Assembly (NCBI GenBank): GCA_024231855.1
Contig: JAAEQD010000163.1
Coordinates: 1 to 45,262, forward strand
Direction of reading: 5' to 3'
From: Candidatus Zixiibacteriota bacterium
Lineage (GTDB): Bacteria > Zixibacteria > MSB-5A5 > UBA10806 > 4484-95
Length of the DNA: 45,262 bases
Shown here: piece after piece, positions 42,609 to 45,262 of the stretch
Layout of the letters: each line of letters starts with the position of its first letter
How positions within the stretch are numbered: position 1 is the stretch's first letter
Program-made: the position numbers and the translations under genes
Notes under the pieces: generated by a model
The model's input: only the letters and a program-made list of their open reading frames with translations
What the model was told of the DNA's origin: nothing
Databases searched by the model: none

Positions 42609-44939
42609 ATGAAAACATTTTTAAGGATTTGTTTGATCGCGGCGATGATGTTTTCGTTTAATATCATAGCCGATGCCCAGACATTAATCATTCTTGTCTG
42701 GGATAACGACAATGACTCTTATTACACCGATCCTGGCGATGGGCAAGTACATGGCTCGGAGTATGGTATCCAGCGAGCACTTCAGGATAATTTTGTAAAT
42801 TACTCGACCGTAACCAGCCTTCCCACCGATCTATCGAGCTATGATATCGTTTTCGTCGCGCTTGGTATCTACTGCGTTGGCTGAGGAGAAACACCTCCGG
42901 GAGAGGTTCTCTCCTATCAACAAGACATTTTGATAGATTTCATGGATGCGGGTGGTTGTGTGTATATGGAAGGCTCGAATGTAGGCTACGACCATTATAC
43001 ATCTGAATTTTTCTCGTATTTCGGCGCCCAATATCTCAGTCTCGGCGGCGAAAACATGATAGATAATATAAAGGGCGTTAGCCAGACATTCACGGCGCCT
43101 AATGAATTCGCTTTTCCCGACGGCGACCCGGATTACAACATTGATGAACTCGGCGCCGGCAATGGTGCCTCGTTTTTGGCCTGTCAGGATAATATTACGC
43201 GGGCAGTCTATCATGACGGTTTCGCTTACAGGACTATCTGCTCATCGATAATAATGGGCGCTTTAATTAACGGCGAATTCACCGACACGCGGGCCAGCAT
43301 GATGATGCGCTACCTGGGATTTTTCACATCTAATGAGGATCCCATCATTCGTGTCTCAAGCTATGGGATCGATTTCGGCATTCAATATATCGACTTTGAA
43401 GCCACACATCCCCTGAAAATTCAAAACCTCGGCTTCGACGATTTAAATATCAGTTCGATAGATATCAGCGGTGATTGCTTCGCCATGGAATCGGACGCGC
43501 CTTACACAATGGCGATAGGCGATGAGCTGGTTTTCGATGTTTCGTTTCTGTCCGGCGAGCCGGATATCTATGCCGGTCAAATCGCGATCCAAAGCGATGA
43601 CCCGTATCAAGGCTCTATTGATGTAAACCTCGACGCCGAGTGTTTGCTGCCGCCGGCTATAGTATTTTCCGATGATGATCTTGTCGTGGCAATTGATCCG
43701 GAACGAACTAGCGATAGAATATTCACGATAGATAACGAAGGCAACAGTGATCTGACTTTTCAGATCTTTATCGAGGATGTTGATTTAGGCATAGTATCGG
43801 AAAACGTCGTCAATACCCCAAGTTTCGTCGGCGCGCCCTTATCCAAAAACGATTACGATTATCGGGAAGGCCCGCCTGTAATATGCGATCAGGGCGGACC
43901 GGATGATTTCGGCTACAAGTGGATCGACTCAGACGAACCTAACGGCCCTCATTTCGATTGGGTCGATATCTCAGGTATCGGAAATCCCAGCGGACTTTCC
44001 GGTGATGACGCATCTGTATCACTGACCCTGCCGTTTGAATTCGAATTCTATGGCGAACCGAAAACCAGTGTTAGTGTCAGCACTAACGGTTATCTCACAT
44101 TCGGCTATGATGGTGAGGTGTTTACAAATGATCCTATTCCGACATCGAATCCGCCAAACGACATTATCGCGCCATTCTGGGATGACCTTCATCAGCAATC
44201 AGGTACTAACTATTTTTACCATGATATCGCCAATCGCCGGTTTATTATCCAGTATGACAACTGGGGATTTTTCGGCGGCGGTGGAACGGTTACTTTCCAG
44301 GTTCATTTATGTGAAAACGGCGCTATCTATTTCTATTACCACCAGATGAACGGCGTCTTGAATTCGGCTACGGTTGGAATCGAAAACAACAACGGCTCCG
44401 ACGGCTTGCAGGTGGTATTCAATTCCAGTTATGTGCAGAACGATTTGGCCGTGCTTATAAGTCCCGGGCCGCTCTGGTTATCTATCGATATCGATAACGG
44501 GATTATTCCGGCCGGATCATCTCAGGATATAACATTCACTTTCGATTCTCATGGAGTCGATATAGGCACTTACTACGCCAGCGCGGTTATATCCAGCAAC
44601 GACCCGGCTCAACCCGAGACGATAATTCCGGTGACCATGCTCTGCGGAATAGTCGATATCGAAGAGCAATTATTGCCATACACTACTCAACTCAAAGGCA
44701 ATTACCCCAATCCATTCAACGCCACAACCGCGATCAAATTCGATTTGGCCGAGCGTTCTCATGTCACTATCGATCTGTTCAACGTACTGGGTCAAAAAGT
44801 AACGACCCTGGTTGATGAAATCCGGGATGCCGGATCGCATTCGGTACTGTGGCGCGGCGATGTAACCAGCGGCATGTATTTCTATAGAATGAGCGCCGGT
44901 GATTACTTATCGACGGAGAAGATGGTGTTGATTAAGTAA
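42609..44939 (+). CDS. Exported Ig/sorting-tail protein interrupted by one in-frame TGA
   Basis: ATG 42609 has AAGGAGA upstream and starts a signal peptide (MKTFLRICLIAAMM, ending ADAQ). The frame meets TGA at 42882-42884 (codon 92, CVG-stop-GETPPGEVL) and then stays open to TAA 44939, about 776 codons in all. The part behind the TGA is clearly coding: FMDAGGCVYMEGSNVGYDHY, Ig/ASPM-type beta domains (about 245-340), a nidogen-like LPFEFEFYG/SVSTNGYLTFG region (about 470-590), and a sorting tail NYPNPFNATT with MVLIK end. That part has no usable start or signal of its own (TTG 42930 has no ribosome site), so it needs readthrough, or the gene is broken. TGA could be selenocysteine (CxxU), a TGG (Trp) mutation or an assembly error. 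Confidence 0.8.
42882..42914 (+). other. In-frame TGA with directly following hairpin (SECIS-like, unproven)
   Basis: Right behind the TGA: GGAGA (42885-42889) pairs with TCTCC (42910-42914) and ACCTC (42893-42897) with GAGGT (42903-42907), closing loop CGGGA with G at its second position. A stem-loop immediately after UGA with G early in the loop is the outline of a bacterial SECIS. The loop begins 14 bases after the TGA, somewhat closer than usual. Confidence 0.35.
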
Positions 44940-44972
44940 GATAATTGATCTACAAAAAAAGGATATAAAATT

Positions 44973-45002
44973 AATAGCCCCGACTTTCCAGTCGGGGCTA
45001 TT
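44973..45002 (+). terminator. Rho-independent terminator, probably bidirectional
   Basis: AATAGCCCCGACT (44973-44985)/AGTCGGGGCTATT (44990-45002), a perfect 13-bp stem with loop TTCC, followed by TTATTGATT. It begins 33 bases after the stop of the exported-protein gene. Confidence 0.85.
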
Positions 45003-45026
45003 TTATTGATTAATGAATTTAATGAC

Positions 45027-45056
45027 CGTAGAGGCACGGCATGCCGTGCCCCTGCG
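45027..45056. repeat. GTAGAGGCACGGCATGCCGTGCCCCTGC palindrome
   Basis: GGCACGGCATGCCGTGCC (45033-45050) is a perfect self-palindrome inside a GTAG...CTGC frame; another member of the GTAGGGGC-type family, between the terminator and the last gene. Confidence 0.75.
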
Positions 45057-45084
45057 GCGTAGTGGGTTATAGAATAATCGTCGC

Positions 45085-45262
45085 CTAACTCGCCTCTGCT
45101 ACAGGTTTAGTCTTATCCGGCCCCGGTTTGAGCATATCGGCTACCAGTCCGACACTTGACAGCAGGCTGGTCGCTTCGATCGGGAAGAACAGCTTGTTGG
45201 CTTTGCCGTCGGCGATCTGTTTGAGCGATTCCAGATAGCGCAAGGTGATTAACTTATCATCC
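45085..45262 (-). CDS. SPFH/band-7 (stomatin-like) protein, C-terminal end
   Basis: Partial gene running off the window; 58 codons are visible before TAG 45087-45085. It reads DDKLITLRYLESLKQIADG, then KANKLFFPIEATSLLSSVG and a short acidic/proline tail. The LRYLExLKxIADGKAxKxFFP(L/I)E pattern is the usual end of bacterial stomatin/QmcA-type SPFH proteins, which sit in the membrane and oligomerise. A NfeD-type partner would be expected outside the window. Confidence 0.82.
   Translation of the reverse strand, partial: DDKLITLRYLESLKQIADGKANKLFFPIEATSLLSSVGLVADMLKPGPDKTKPVAEAS

Noticed and set aside
42930..44939. Downstream part of the interrupted exported protein as an independent gene
   Set aside because: The only start is TTG without ribosome site or signal peptide, and the frame is continuous with the part before the TGA.

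Overview
The window looks like a chromosomal piece of an uncultured FCB-group bacterium; a Zixibacteria-like lineage is my best guess. Three exported proteins end in the NYPNPFN-type tail used for type IX-like secretion/sorting. There is also a TonB-dependent receptor paired with a DUF4249 lipoprotein. TGA is an ordinary stop here (panC, cupin, mutM), so the code is standard. No tRNA, rRNA or CRISPR array was seen. Taxonomy is inferred from gene content only.

Layout. 1-2.7 kb: panB (C-terminal part) and panC, separated by an AT-rich SIR2-domain gene between palindromic repeats. 2.8-6.7 kb: a secreted M14 carboxypeptidase and a secreted FG-GAP/beta-propeller protein. 6.8-12.8 kb: ArsC/Spx-like protein, MATE exporter, EamA transporter, cupin, radical SAM protein and M20 amidohydrolase. 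The gaps are full of short hairpin repeats, and there is a duplicated fragment of the EamA gene start. 12.9-18.4 kb: two minus-strand lipoproteins, then a TonB receptor/DUF4249 pair on the plus strand. 18.5-20.1 kb: an unrecognised membrane protein.

20.1-36.9 kb is one long co-oriented minus-strand run. It begins (36858) with three tandem, paralogous four-gene membrane cassettes. Each has P1, an exported fibronectin-like domain plus TM plus a conserved DUF6754-like domain; P2, a polytopic membrane protein; P3, a bitopic protein with a soluble domain; and P4, a second polytopic membrane protein. The first cassette carries an extra exported protein and perhaps a 40-residue coupled small ORF. 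Two DUF3857/transglutaminase-like proteins follow (one with an intact Cys-His-Asp triad, one without), then mutM and a patatin phospholipase. Gene overlaps and tiny gaps suggest one or a few transcripts and at least three copies of one undescribed envelope complex. This is the most interesting part of the window.

37-45 kb: a TrpB2-type tryptophan synthase beta chain on the minus strand, preceded by what looks like a complete transcription attenuator: a promoter, a 19-residue leader peptide with three consecutive Trp codons, an antiterminator pairing and a terminator with a seven-T run. Next comes an AT-rich pentapeptide-repeat membrane protein bracketed by three families of interspersed repeats, then bioY. 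A long exported protein follows whose frame is interrupted by one in-frame TGA (CVG-stop-GETP) with a hairpin directly behind it. The window ends in the C-terminus of an SPFH/band-7 protein.
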